Under the pieces are notes generated by a model. That model saw nothing but the letters and a program-made list of their open reading frames with translations, had not been told where the DNA came from and did not search any database. Positions 8,558-22,016 of a DNA stretch of 64,000 bases are shown here, piece by piece. The stretch comes from Cutibacterium acnes (lineage in GTDB: Bacteria; Actinomycetota; Actinomycetes; Propionibacteriales; Propionibacteriaceae). Made by a program: the position numbers and the translations under genes. The stretch lies in contig NZ_CP023676.1 in the NCBI RefSeq assembly GCF_003030305.1, forward strand, positions 1,488,001 through 1,552,000, in the 5' to 3' direction. Numbering within the stretch: position 1 is the first letter of the stretch; the number at the start of each line of letters is the position of its first letter.

Positions 8558-8577
8558 CCTTCCCCCCTGGGGGAAGG
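8558..8577 (-). terminator. first hairpin after the 5S rRNA
   Basis: CCTTCCCCC (8558-8566) pairs with GGGGGAAGG (8569-8577). It is the first hairpin met by polymerase leaving the 5S gene and lies directly beside the 71-bp palindrome, so the two form a tandem termination region. Confidence 0.55.
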
Positions 8578-8590
8578 AACAGTATAAGTA

Positions 8591-8708
8591 TTCCGGCAGC
8601 GTCTTACTCTCCCACACGATCCCTCGTGCAGTACCATCAGCGTTGGAAGGCTTAACGACCGGGTTCGGAATGGGACCGGGTGTTTCCCTTCCACTATGGC
8701 CACCGGAA
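8591..8708 (-). rRNA. rrf: 5S ribosomal RNA
   Basis: Read on the minus strand, the gene starts near TTCCGGTGGCCATAGTGG, contains the conserved CCCGGTCCCATTCCGAACCCG block and ends near GACGCTGCCGGAA, pairing with the 5' end. The length of about 118 is normal. The ends are good to a few bases. It is the last gene of the 16S-23S-5S operon. Confidence 0.95.
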
Positions 8709-8812
8709 AACCTGAAAACCATACAGTAGAACACATACATTAAACGGCGCAACCCGTGAAGGGGCTGGGAGCCGTATAGTGGATACGAGTCACGCGCACA
8801 CACGCGTATGGT

Positions 8813-11897
<3,085 letters not shown>

Positions 11898-11940
11898 ACA
11901 ACACCACGTCGCACAAACACATACAACAATAAAGATACTC

Positions 11941-11964
11941 GCATCCACTATACAGTTCTCAACC
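11941..11964 (-). promoter_or_regulatory. conserved rrn spacer element (boxA-like, 16S-23S spacer)
   Basis: On the minus strand this reads GGTTGAGAACTGTATAGTGG and onward, the TTGAGAACT-type element that recurs in actinobacterial rRNA leaders and spacers and is thought to act in antitermination or processing. A matching TTGAGAACTC element lies in the leader at 13827-13854. The rest of the 16S-23S spacer (11898-12111) holds no tRNA. Confidence 0.55.
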
Positions 11965-12107
11965 ACCACACGAACACCACACCACGCACACACGCACGCA
12001 ACACAGCACCGCACAGGCCACCACACATGTGATACCCCACAACCCAACAGCATGCCCTCAACCCCACCCATCACAGGCAGGACGCCAACATTCCACTCAC
12101 AAAAACT

Positions 12108-13642
<1,535 letters not shown>

Positions 13643-13826
13643 ATATCACCCACCCACACACGCACACACAGCACGCACACAGGCAACAGTGACACCACGA
13701 AGAATCCAATACACTAACCCCAAACACTAACCAAAAAATATTCAGTCACATGTCCAGAATCACAAAGGAATCATAAACAAATCCGACACATCCACAACAA
13801 ACAGATGCATCAAAAACTATTGACTA

Positions 13827-13854
13827 TCAAAGACACACTGTTGAGTTCTCAAAC
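13827..13854 (-). promoter_or_regulatory. conserved rrn leader element (boxA-like)
   Basis: On the minus strand the stretch reads TGTTTGAGAACTCAACAG followed by TGTGTCTTTG, the actinobacterial leader consensus (compare TTGAGAACTG in the 16S-23S spacer). It lies between the rrn promoter and the 16S gene, as expected for an antitermination or RNase-processing signal. Confidence 0.55.
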
Positions 13855-14015
13855 ATCACACCCACCACAACAATCCCCACACAAACCATGCAGAAACCAT
13901 CACAAGGCGACCCGACCAACCCTACCACACCAACCCCGAAACCACAAAACCACGATCCCAGAACCAGCCAGCAGAACCAGCCAACCACACCACCACCAAA
14001 GCAGCAGCCCGGAAA

Positions 14016-14044
14016 ACCATACCGGAACCCTCCCCCGCCGTCAA
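14016..14044 (-). promoter_or_regulatory. probable rRNA operon promoter
   Basis: TTGACG (14044-14039, minus strand) and TATGGT (14021-14016) are separated by exactly 17 bases, a near-consensus housekeeping promoter about 370 bases upstream of the 16S gene and upstream of the boxA-like leader element. Further promoters may exist. Confidence 0.65.
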
Positions 14045-14199
14045 ACCCGACAAGAAAACATCCCAAACACAGCCACCACCAAGAACCACACACGCAGCCC
14101 CCAACGGCCCAACACACACTACACACACCCCCACCACCAACACAAACCCACAAAACAGCCGAGGCGCTTGTCTGGCACGCATCTGCGGGTACACAAAAT

Positions 14200-14234
14200 C
14201 GTCCGGGGACCGCCCAACTAGCGGCCCCCGGACG
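14200..14234 (-). terminator. rho-independent terminator of tyrS
   Basis: A 9-bp stem (14200-14208 with 14226-14234) continues after one mismatch into 4 more pairs. On the minus strand it is followed by GATTTTGTG. It lies just after the tyrS stop and insulates tyrS from the rRNA promoter. Confidence 0.8.
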
Positions 14235-14252
14235 GATCATGATCAGGACAGG

Positions 14253-15509
14253 TCAGCGAGTCAGAGCACCCACAGTCTTCTTTCCACGGCGGACCAGGGC
14301 GACACGGCCACATAGGAAGTCGTCGTCAGTCAGACGCTGATCAGGATCGGCGACTTTAACATTGTTGAGGTAAGCCCCACCCTCGGCGACAGCACGCCTG
14401 CCCGCAGACTTGGTGTCAACCACACCAGCGGCAACCATCGCGCCAACCACTGTCGGGTACTCGCCACCTTCATGATGGGCGGCACCGAGCTCGTCAGACA
14501 GAGAGAGCACCGTCCGCTCATCGAGGTCGCGCAACTCGCCACGTCCGAAGATGGCCTGGGCTGCAGCCTCGGCAGCCTTGCGCTGCTCCACACCATGCAC
14601 CAGATCGGTCAGGTCGTCCGCAAGGCAATGCTGAGCCGCTCTACGCCACGGTTCCTCCTCAGTCTTACGGGCAAGATCCTCAATCTCCTCCCGAGAACGA
14701 GGGCTAAAGATTTTGAGGTACTCAATGACCTTTGAGTCCTCCGCGTTGAGGAAGAATTGATGAAAGGCATAGGCGCTCGTCAACTCAGGATCCACCCATA
14801 CCGTCCCAGACTCCGTCTTGCCGTACTTGGTACCGTCGGCCTTAGTAATCAACGGAGTCACCAACCCATGGACAACGTCACCGGTCGTCTTGCGAATGAA
14901 CTCAGCACCGGCAGTGATGTTTCCCCACTGATCCTGAGCACCCGTTTGTAACGTACAGCCATAGCGTTTATGAAGTTCGTAGAAGTCCAGCGACTGCAAC
15001 AGGACGTAGCTGAACTCCGTGTATGAGATACCGCTTTCTAGTCGTCGGGCAACGACGTCGCGGGCGAGCATACGGTTGACTGAGAAATGCTTGCCGACGT
15101 CGCGCAGCAAGTCTAGGGCTGTGTACTTAACCGTCCAGTCGTAATTATTGACGATCTGAGCAGCATTCCGGCCGTCAGTATCGACATACTTGCTCACCTG
15201 GTCCTTGATCGACTCCACCCACTCAGCAACGACTTCCCGATCGTTCATATGTCGCTCGCCGGTCATCTTAGGATCACCAATAAGACCGGTCGCCCCACCG
15301 ACGAGGAGCAACGGCTTATGGCCGCGTTCCTGGAGGGCTCGCACCAGCATCAACTGGACAAGATGGCCAATATGGAGGCTTTTGGCGGTCGGATCAAAGC
15401 CCACATAGAAGGTGACGGGTCCTTGGGCGAGGTGAGCCTCCAACGCCTCACGGTCGGTGGAGTCAGCGACGAGGCCCCTCCACTCCAGGTCGTCCAACAG
15501 ATCCGACAC
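14253..15509 (-). CDS. tyrS: tyrosyl-tRNA synthetase
   Basis: Class I aminoacyl-tRNA synthetase that charges tRNA-Tyr. The HIGH motif is at residues 46-49 (SLHIGHL) and the KMSKS-equivalent KYGKT at 228-232. The S4-like RNA-binding tail is at the C-terminus (residues about 350-418). At 418 aa it is the standard TyrRS length. It is a separate transcription unit with its own terminator and is followed by the rRNA operon on the same strand. Confidence 0.97.
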   Translation of the reverse strand: MSDLLDDLEWRGLVADSTDREALEAHLAQGPVTFYVGFDPTAKSLHIGHLVQLMLVRALQERGHKPLLLVGGATGLIGDPKMTGERHMNDREVVAEWVESIKDQVSKYVDTDGRNAAQIVNNYDWTVKYTALDLLRDVGKHFSVNRMLARDVVARRLESGISYTEFSYVLLQSLDFYELHKRYGCTLQTGAQDQWGNITAGAEFIRKTTGDVVHGLVTPLITKADGTKYGKTESGTVWVDPELTSAYAFHQFFLNAEDSKVIEYLKIFSPRSREEIEDLARKTEEEPWRRAAQHCLADDLTDLVHGVEQRKAAEAAAQAIFGRGELRDLDERTVLSLSDELGAAHHEGGEYPTVVGAMVAAGVVDTKSAGRRAVAEGGAYLNNVKVADPDQRLTDDDFLCGRVALVRRGKKTVGALTR

Positions 15510-15592
15510 GTCATTTTCCTCTCGTCAACGACCTCGTGCGAAGCCGACTGACTATAAGTCTAGCGATGGGCCCGACCAGACAGTCTGTGTGT

Positions 15593-16141
15593 TCACGCAA
15601 ATTCCTCACGCACCGAGCGCGACAGGATCTCAGCCGGCACCCCCGTCACGGCCATTTGCGAAAAGGCATCCGCAAGTTCTCCTGCATCCACCCCAATAGC
15701 ACATATCAACGCGATAGTGTCATCTCCAGCAATCGTCCCCAACACGATGTCCAGACCTGCCTTATCAATGGCCGATCCGTAATACTGGGCCGCACCTGGT
15801 GGCGTTTTCAGGACGACCAAGTACTCGTTGTTCCGTACCCCGGTACACAGTTCCTTGGTCATCCTTGCTAACTTGACCCACGCCGGCGATCCTGTCGTCA
15901 CATCGGAGGGATGCTCGCCCTCGGGAATCGAATAACACGGGTTCCCAGCATGATCACGTCCACGCACAGCACCAATCTCAACCAAATCACGTGACAACGT
16001 GCCTTGAGAGGCCACAAAACCCTCAGAAGCAAGGATCTCCCCTAGCTCAGCTTGGGAGGAGATTCGTCCCTCCTCAATTAAGGCGCGAATCCGGGCATGC
16101 CGCGCCGTACGTGAGGTCGGTGCACACTGCCCCTCACTCAT
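15593..16141 (-). CDS. argR: arginine repressor ArgR
   Basis: Arginine-dependent repressor. The N-terminal winged helix (about 15-75, including SQAELGEILASEGFVASQGTLSRDL in part) is typical. The C-terminal hexamerisation and arginine-binding domain contains GAAQYYGSAID and GTIAGDDTIALI, with the paired acidic residues that contact arginine. It is 182 aa, and the ATG at 16141 has GAGGGGG upstream. No arginine biosynthesis genes lie in this window, so it appears to act in trans. It sits after the TetR gene. Confidence 0.94.
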   Translation of the reverse strand: MSEGQCAPTSRTARHARIRALIEEGRISSQAELGEILASEGFVASQGTLSRDLVEIGAVRGRDHAGNPCYSIPEGEHPSDVTTGSPAWVKLARMTKELCTGVRNNEYLVVLKTPPGAAQYYGSAIDKAGLDIVLGTIAGDDTIALICAIGVDAGELADAFSQMAVTGVPAEILSRSVREEFA

Positions 16142-16193
16142 CGAACCCCCTCGGTTACGCCCATCAGGAGCGCCTACTAAACATTCACCTAGC

Positions 16194-16221
16194 TACATAT
16201 ATGTACCATGGTGAGCCATGG
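16194..16221. repeat. two adjacent palindromes upstream of argR
   Basis: TACATATATGTA (16194-16205) is a perfect 12-bp palindrome. It is followed at once by CCATGG-TGAG-CCATGG (16206-16221). They lie between the TetR stop and the argR start, and could be an argR operator or a weak terminator. Confidence 0.4.
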
Positions 16222-16236
16222 AATCCAGTTGCTAGT

Positions 16237-16803
16237 TCAAAGCAAAGAGACAAGACCGGCGACAAAAATGGCCAGGGCCAGGTCAAAATCGTCATCTTGT
16301 CTAGCCGGATCAATCTTGCCCACCACCCCGAGGTCATGCAACTGGGTACGGGTCTGCTCCTCCATCGTGTGGCCAAGCACCAAGTGCACCAAGGCCCGAC
16401 AGACCGAATCCGCACGCTCGCGGCAGACCCCCTGACACTCCATAAATTGGCGCAACTTAACGGTTGGGTCGGTTTTCCCTAGTCCCACCGAGATCGTTGA
16501 CGCAACGAGTTCAGCACCGTCACGGTGAGCAAGGAGAGTAGCCCTAAAACATCGCGCCCATTCGTCAACTCCGTCGGAAAGTTCGGCGTCCTGAGATGGC
16601 ACCGTCGTTGGGCCTCCGTCAACCGCAAGAATTTCGTCGCTTACCGCAGCAAGCAAGCTCTGCTTATTAGCAACGTGCCAGTACAGCGCTCCCGCCTTCA
16701 CTCCAAGACGCTCAGCCAGACGTCGCATGGACAGGTCTCCGAGCCCGTACGCGTCGAGAATCTCTACTCCTGCCCGAACAACGTCCGGCTTCGTCAGGCT
16801 CAC
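16237..16803 (-). CDS. bioQ: TetR family regulator, probable biotin repressor BioQ
   Basis: Typical TetR protein: an N-terminal helix-turn-helix ([21 protein letters not shown] in part) and a helical C-terminal ligand and dimer domain. It is divergent from bioB and shares with it a short intergenic region holding two TGAAY-N3-GTTCA palindromes; a third copy lies before bioY. This arrangement matches BioQ, the TetR repressor of biotin genes in other actinobacteria. GTG 16803 is chosen because AAGGGAG lies 5 bases upstream (188 aa). An ATG at 16848 with GAGG upstream is the alternative. The name is an inference from context and operators. Confidence 0.8.
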   Translation of the reverse strand: MSLTKPDVVRAGVEILDAYGLGDLSMRRLAERLGVKAGALYWHVANKQSLLAAVSDEILAVDGGPTTVPSQDAELSDGVDEWARCFRATLLAHRDGAELVASTISVGLGKTDPTVKLRQFMECQGVCRERADSVCRALVHLVLGHTMEEQTRTQLHDLGVVGKIDPARQDDDFDLALAIFVAGLVSLL

Positions 16804-16870
16804 GATGACTCCCTTGACGACGACACCATTTCCGGGGGTAGTCCACATTGGTGCTGCCTCATGGACTACA

Positions 16871-16903
16871 TTGAATCCCGTTCAATCCTGAACGGCGTTC
16901 AGG
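16871..16903. promoter_or_regulatory. tandem BioQ-like operators between bioQ and bioB
   Basis: TTGAATCCCGTTCAA (16871-16885) and CCTGAACGGCGTTCAGG (16887-16903) are both inverted repeats of the form TGAAY-N3-GTTCA. The second is a perfect palindrome around one central base. Their centres are 17 bases apart. Both would lie within the bioB leader or promoter, between the divergent bioQ and bioB genes, so they fit autoregulation plus repression of bioB. Confidence 0.78.
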
Positions 16904-16932
16904 ACGTCTCCAGTCTCGGAAGGACCAGGGTA

Positions 16933-18027
16933 TTGCTGAATCTAGCCGACATGACCGAACGCGGCCTGAGGGGGGAGTCCATTACCCGCGAGGAGGCCCT
17001 CGAGATTCTTCGCAGCAGTGATGATGAGCTCATGTCAATCATCGCCGCCGCCGGAAAAGTGCGTCGCCACTTTTTCGATAACCGGGTTCGCCTCAACTAC
17101 CTGGTCAACCTCAAGTCCGGCCTGTGTCCCGAAGACTGCTCCTATTGCTCGCAGCGTCTGGGATCGCGTGCCGAGATCACGAAATACTCCTGGGCCGATC
17201 CGCAGAAGGTACACGACGCCGTCGAGGCTGGGATTGCCGGTGGTGCACGTCGCGTCTGCATGGTGGCCTCCGGTCATGGTCCATCTCGGCGAGACGTCGA
17301 GCGCGTCAATGGCATGGTACGTTCCCTCAAAGCCGACCACCCCGACGTTGAGGTTTGTGTCTGTTTGGGGTTTGTCGACGACGAGAAGGCCGCTTCCATC
17401 AAGGAGGCGGGCGCCGACGCCTACAACCACAATGCCAATACCGCTCGCTCTCATTACGGCAAGATCTGCAGTACCCACTCCTACGAGGACAGGATGGATA
17501 CCGTCGAAGTCCTCAAGCGCAATGGTCTGTCGCCCTGCTCCGGAGTTATTGCCGGCATGGGCGAGACCGACGAGGAATTCGTCGATGTTATCTTCGACCT
17601 GCGCAAGCATGGGGTCGATTCGGTGCCGGTGAATTTCTTGCTCCCCTTCGAGGGCACTCCGCTGGCCGGTGGAGCCCAGCACATCACCCCACAGTGGTGC
17701 CTCAAGCGTCTAGCCATGGTGCGCTTTGCTCACCCCGACTCCGAGGTGCGCGCCGCTGCCGGGCGTGAGCAACACATCCGTACCATGCAGCCGCTAGCCC
17801 TTGAGGTCGTCAACTCGATCTTCCTGGGGGACTACCTCACCAGTGAAGGGGCTGCCGGCGCCGCCGACCTGCAGATGATCGAGGATGGTGGATTCATTCC
17901 GGAGGGGGCCGACGGTCAACCGATGGTTCACACCGACGTCAATTCGCATCATTCAGCAAACCTGCCCGTCAACGCGGTCCCGATCCGTCATCGCGGCATC
18001 GGAACCGAAGTTCCGGCGAACGCCTAA
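16933..18027 (+). CDS. bioB: biotin synthase BioB
   Basis: Radical-SAM enzyme that inserts sulfur into dethiobiotin. The 4Fe-4S motif CPEDCSYC has its cysteines at about residues 65, 69 and 72. The conserved [20 protein letters not shown] block and the GMGET motif follow. The frame is open far upstream across the operators, so the long version is wrong. TTG 16933 has GGAAGGA 8 bases upstream and gives 364 aa starting LLNLAD, where the family starts; ATG 16951 is the alternative. No other biotin synthesis gene is in the window. Confidence 0.93.
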   Translation: MLNLADMTERGLRGESITREEALEILRSSDDELMSIIAAAGKVRRHFFDNRVRLNYLVNLKSGLCPEDCSYCSQRLGSRAEITKYSWADPQKVHDAVEAGIAGGARRVCMVASGHGPSRRDVERVNGMVRSLKADHPDVEVCVCLGFVDDEKAASIKEAGADAYNHNANTARSHYGKICSTHSYEDRMDTVEVLKRNGLSPCSGVIAGMGETDEEFVDVIFDLRKHGVDSVPVNFLLPFEGTPLAGGAQHITPQWCLKRLAMVRFAHPDSEVRAAAGREQHIRTMQPLALEVVNSIFLGDYLTSEGAAGAADLQMIEDGGFIPEGADGQPMVHTDVNSHHSANLPVNAVPIRHRGIGTEVPANA

Positions 18028-18043
18028 CTACTCGAGTCACATC

Positions 18044-18078
18044 GTGGGGTGGAAGCGATGGCGTCGTCTCCACCCCAC
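18044..18078 (+). terminator. terminator-like hairpin after bioB
   Basis: GTGGGGTGGA (18044-18053) pairs with TCCACCCCAC (18069-18078), a 10-bp GC-rich stem 17 bases after the bioB stop. There is no strong T-run. Confidence 0.6.
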
Positions 18079-18138
18079 ATACATCAGTTGTGCTGGGAGT
18101 CCGCCGTCGTCACAGACTCCGGCGGCGGGCGGAAACCA

Positions 18139-18154
18139 GGACGCCTGAGCGTCC
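18139..18154. terminator. small hairpin between convergent bioB and pheT
   Basis: GGACGC (18139-18144) pairs with GCGTCC (18149-18154) around CTGA. It lies 115 bases past the pheT stop and may help to end pheT transcription. Nothing else is seen in 18079-18268. Confidence 0.35.
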
Positions 18155-18268
18155 AAAACCCGTCCCTGCCTCATAATCGATCAAGCTGCGCGACTCACCG
18201 GAGGTCTGTGTCCCGAACTCACCTCGGCTCGCGAAGGCCTCGCACGATCCTCGACGACATTGGCAGCG

Positions 18269-20788
18269 TCAGGACCTCAACTGGGCACCGCAGGTTTCCT
18301 CAGCCCGCGCCACCGCAGCGTCACGAGTCTCGAGGGCCTCAGAGTCGGTCAAGGTTCGGTCAGCTCCCCTCAGCCGCAGGTTGAAAGCCAACGACTTGCG
18401 GTTATCACCCACCTGCTCGCCCTCGTAGACGTCGAAAAGCTCGACGGACTCAAGCAACGGTCCCGCTCCCTCGATGAGAGCCTGCCGAACATCCTCTGCA
18501 GCAACAGACTTATCAACGACCAGGGCAACGTCCTCCTTGGCGACCGGGAAGCTTGAAATAGCCATGACCTCACCACCGCGCGGAGCCGCAGCTACCAAAG
18601 CATCTAGATTGAACTCGACCGCACAGGTGCGCTGAGGCAGACCAGCCTTCGACACTACTGTGGGGTGCAACTCACCAGCATGGCCAATGACCTTCCCATC
18701 GACGATGAGAGCCGCACAACGACCGGGATGCCATGGAGCCTGACGGTCAGCCTTGCGCACCAGCCTCACGCCAAGAGCATCAGCAGCCTTCTGGGCGACC
18801 AGCACAGCGTGTCGCCAGTCAGCCTTGACCGACTCTCCATCCCAGCGATCGGGCAGCCAGCTGCCACAGATCACGGCCGCGAGCATGCGCGGCTGGGCTG
18901 GCAAGGCGGCGTCGATCTCGGCAAGGACTTCATCGGAGGGGCGCTCGTCGACACCGGGACGCGGTGCCGCAGCCGGAGTGACGGCGCGGAATACAGTTCC
19001 GCTTTCGAACACTGCAAGATCATCCTGAGATCGCGACATATTCGTCGTTACTGCATGGAATAGACCAGGCAACAACGTAGTGCGTAGGTAGGGGCGAGTA
19101 TCGTCAAGCGGATTGGCAAGTTTGACAGTTGCGTGACGCGTGTCATCACCGCTAATGCCGAGAACGTCGAGATCCTTATCCCCGATGAATGGCAAGGTGA
19201 TGAGCTCGACGAACCCAGCCTCGACAACTGAACGCAGCACCCGACGACGACCCCGCTGAGCCTTCGTCAGACCGCTAGCACCCAAGCTCGGGGGCAGAAC
19301 AGCCTTGATGCGATCAAACCCAATCTTGCGGCCGATCTCCTCAACATAGTCGTAGGCATCGACAAGGTCAGGACGCCAAGTCGGGGCAACAAGGTGAAGG
19401 GAGTCCCCCAATGCGGTCACCTTAACCCCAGAACGCGTCAAGATCTCGATGACCTCTTCAGTTGGCACCTTCGTGCCGAGAATCCGGTTAGGTAAATCAA
19501 CGTTGATCGTTTGACGTGGCATCTCGGGGACCTCACCAACGACGGTGGGCTCACCGACGGTGGCACCGCCGTACTGGGCGAGCAATTCCGCTGCGCGAAC
19601 GGCTGCGGTATGGGCGCAAATCGGATCAACGCCCCGCTCAAAGCGGCGGGAGGCCTCCGAACCGAGCTTGTGGCGTCGGTAAGCACGAGCGACCGTCATC
19701 GGGTCGAAGTGAGCGCCCTCGAGGATGATTGACGTCGTCTCAGCAGTCACTTCGGTGGCCGCACCACCCATGACGCCAGCCAGGCCAATGGCTCCCGAGT
19801 CGTCGGCGATGACTAGATCGTCAGGATCGAGGGTGCGATCGGTGTCGTCGAGGGTCAATAGATGCTCACCCTCGTGGGCCTTACGGACCACAATCGTCCC
19901 GCTGACGTTGTCGGCATCATAGGCATGAAGCGGCTGACCAGACTCCAACATGACGTAGTTGGTAACGTCGACAACCAGATTAATCGGACGCATCCCGGCA
20001 CGGGTGATACGGTCGGTGATGAACCGGGGCGTTGGAGCGCCGAGGTTCATACCACTGACCGGCAGAGCGATGAACTGGCTGCAGGCGTCAGATTGGACGT
20101 CCACAGCAACGGGACCCAGCACCGGACCGATGGGCTCCTCGTCGTAAGGATCGCGAAAGTGTACCGACATGGCGTGCGCCACCTCGCGGGCGATGCCGCG
20201 CATCGACATGCAGTAGCCGATATCTGGAGTGACGTCAACATCCAGGACCTCTTCAGGGACCCCGAGAATCGGCAAGGCGTCCTCGCCGGGAACGAGCTGG
20301 TGACCCTCCACCGATGGTGGCAGGGTGATGATGCCGGCGTCGTCGACACCGATACCCAACTCGTCGGAGGCACACAGCATGCCGTCAGACATGTGGCCGT
20401 ACGTCTTTCGGGCACTAATGGCGAATCCGCCGGGGAGCACGGCGCCAGGCAGAGAGACGACAACCCAGGCTCCCTCGACGGCATTGGGAGCGCCACAGAT
20501 GATGCCGCGGCCCTCGACCCCCTCCTCAATGTTCTTAGGATGTCCCTCTGCGTTATAGCGGGGGCCAACGTCAACCCGGCACCAGTTAATGACCTTGCCG
20601 TTCTTCTGCGGTTCGGGAACCGAAGAAAGAATGTGTCCGATCACGATCGGGCCGGTCAGCTCCCCACCAACGACCTCGACCTTCTCAACGGTCGCTGTGT
20701 GGTTGGTCAGCGCCTTGGCCACCTTGTCAGTAGTGGTGCCGTCTGGCAGATTAACCATGGCCTGCAGCCATGACATAGGAACCTTCAT
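18269..20788 (-). CDS. pheT: phenylalanyl-tRNA synthetase beta subunit
   Basis: Large subunit of the heterotetrameric PheRS, at full length (839 aa). The domains in order are an N-terminal tRNA-binding OB fold (about 40-155), B3/B4 editing (about 215-385), B5 (about 410-480, GRKIGFDRI following), a catalytic-like core, and a C-terminal ferredoxin-like anticodon-binding domain (from about 745, starting ISSFPVAKEDVALVV). Its ATG overlaps the pheS stop by 4 bases, so the two subunits are translated in a coupled pair. Confidence 0.97.
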   Translation of the reverse strand: MKVPMSWLQAMVNLPDGTTTDKVAKALTNHTATVEKVEVVGGELTGPIVIGHILSSVPEPQKNGKVINWCRVDVGPRYNAEGHPKNIEEGVEGRGIICGAPNAVEGAWVVVSLPGAVLPGGFAISARKTYGHMSDGMLCASDELGIGVDDAGIITLPPSVEGHQLVPGEDALPILGVPEEVLDVDVTPDIGYCMSMRGIAREVAHAMSVHFRDPYDEEPIGPVLGPVAVDVQSDACSQFIALPVSGMNLGAPTPRFITDRITRAGMRPINLVVDVTNYVMLESGQPLHAYDADNVSGTIVVRKAHEGEHLLTLDDTDRTLDPDDLVIADDSGAIGLAGVMGGAATEVTAETTSIILEGAHFDPMTVARAYRRHKLGSEASRRFERGVDPICAHTAAVRAAELLAQYGGATVGEPTVVGEVPEMPRQTINVDLPNRILGTKVPTEEVIEILTRSGVKVTALGDSLHLVAPTWRPDLVDAYDYVEEIGRKIGFDRIKAVLPPSLGASGLTKAQRGRRRVLRSVVEAGFVELITLPFIGDKDLDVLGISGDDTRHATVKLANPLDDTRPYLRTTLLPGLFHAVTTNMSRSQDDLAVFESGTVFRAVTPAAAPRPGVDERPSDEVLAEIDAALPAQPRMLAAVICGSWLPDRWDGESVKADWRHAVLVAQKAADALGVRLVRKADRQAPWHPGRCAALIVDGKVIGHAGELHPTVVSKAGLPQRTCAVEFNLDALVAAAPRGGEVMAISSFPVAKEDVALVVDKSVAAEDVRQALIEGAGPLLESVELFDVYEGEQVGDNRKSLAFNLRLRGADRTLTDSEALETRDAAVARAEETCGAQLRS

Positions 20789-21894
20789 CGTGCTCCTCCC
20801 CTCAGTGAGCGGCTGAATCGAACGTCACCCTCGACGAAGTCGCGCAGGTCGGGGGCATTGTTGCGGAACATCACCGTGCGATCGATGCCCATGCCAAAGG
20901 CGAAGCCGGAGTAGACGTCCGTGTCGATACCGCAGGCAATAAGTACCCGTGGGTTGACGACCCCGCAGCCGCCCCACTCGATCCACCCCTCGGAACGGCA
21001 GGTGCGGCACGGACGATCAGGGTTGCCAACCGAGGCCCCATGACAGACGAAACATTCCAGGTCGACCTCAGCGCTGGGCTCGGTGAAGGGGAAGTAGTGT
21101 GGACGGAAACGGGTGCGCACGGCACCGAACATGGCGCGGGCAAAAGCGTCGACGGTGCCCTTGAGGTGACCCATGGTGATGCCCTTGTCGACGCACAATC
21201 CCTCGACTTGATGGAAGACTGGAAGGTGAGTGGCATCGTACTCATCGGCACGGAAAACCTTGCCCGGGCTGATAATGCGCACCGGAGGTTGCTGCTTAAG
21301 CAAGGTGTGGATCTGCACCGGACTGGTAGCTGTGCGCATGCACTTACCGTCATCAACCGGGTCGAGCCACAGCGTGTCCTGCAAGGCACGAGCCGGGTGA
21401 TCAGTGCCAAGGTTCAGAGCGTCGAAGTTGAACCACTCGGATTCAGCTTCGGGACCCTCAGCAACTTCCCAACCCATAGCAGTGAACACGTCGCAGACGT
21501 TGTCAATAAGAGCCGTGATCGGGTGCGGAGCACCTTGAGGCGAAGTAACAACCGGTAACGTAACGTCGGTGGTTTCCGCTGCGAGTCGAGCCTCAAGCTC
21601 AGCCTCGGCAAGTTCCTGTTGGCGAGCCTTTAAGGCCTGATTCACCCGCCCTCGAGCCTGCCCAATGCGCTTACCGGCATCCTTGCGGGCAGCAGGCGGC
21701 AGCGCACCAATCTCGCGGTTGGCCAGAGCCAGCGCAGACCGGTCACCGGTATGAGTGATACGCACCTGCTTAAGCTCAGCAGTAGTAGAAGCCCGGGCAA
21801 TCGCCTCCAAGGCCTCGGCCACCCGGGCCTCGACCTGATCGGCGTCCAGGGCGCTTACCTGGACCGGGTCATAATTCGTGTTGGGGCCACTCAT
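20785..21894 (-). CDS. pheS: phenylalanyl-tRNA synthetase alpha subunit
   Basis: Catalytic class II subunit. An N-terminal coiled coil (about 20-90) is followed by motif 2 (SPGKVFRADEYDATH) and motif 3 (GFAFGMGIDRTVMF). The CFVC...CRTCR cysteine cluster typical of bacterial PheS is present. The frame extends to 21966, but ATG 21894 is preferred because GGGGAAGG lies just upstream and the family starts here (369 aa). A possible promoter on the minus strand (TTGACG near 21980) lies in the 120-base gap before trmH. Confidence 0.96.
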   Translation of the reverse strand: MSGPNTNYDPVQVSALDADQVEARVAEALEAIARASTTAELKQVRITHTGDRSALALANREIGALPPAARKDAGKRIGQARGRVNQALKARQQELAEAELEARLAAETTDVTLPVVTSPQGAPHPITALIDNVCDVFTAMGWEVAEGPEAESEWFNFDALNLGTDHPARALQDTLWLDPVDDGKCMRTATSPVQIHTLLKQQPPVRIISPGKVFRADEYDATHLPVFHQVEGLCVDKGITMGHLKGTVDAFARAMFGAVRTRFRPHYFPFTEPSAEVDLECFVCHGASVGNPDRPCRTCRSEGWIEWGGCGVVNPRVLIACGIDTDVYSGFAFGMGIDRTVMFRNNAPDLRDFVEGDVRFSRSLRGGAR

Positions 21895-22016
21895 GGGCCT
21901 TCCCCCTGATGGGTTGACGTTGGACAACGCGCGTGTTCCGGACACACGTGTACGACTAATGGACATAAGTCTAGTGGCGTCGACGCCGTCAACAATGGCC
22001 GGGCGCCCTACACTCT

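Larger units (their letters stand above)
13643..14199 (-). other. rRNA operon leader and upstream region, strongly strand-asymmetric
   Basis: No protein gene is supported. The plus strand is extremely rich in A and C and poor in G for over 500 bases, so the transcribed strand is G/T-rich. The region contains the leader element at 13827-13854 (TTGAGAACTC on the minus strand) and a promoter at 14016-14044. Long open frames here are by-products of the skewed composition. Confidence 0.7.

Noticed and set aside
13805-14340. Several 90-150 codon frames on both strands
   Set aside because: Produced by the A/C-rich rRNA leader; the products are Pro/Thr/His or Gly/Val/Cys low-complexity.
16525-16932. 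Extended N-terminus for bioB
   Set aside because: Would run through the two operators and the bioQ gene; homology and a good SD place the start at 16933.
19862-20773. 303-codon plus-strand open frame
   Set aside because: Antisense to pheT and explained by its codon use.
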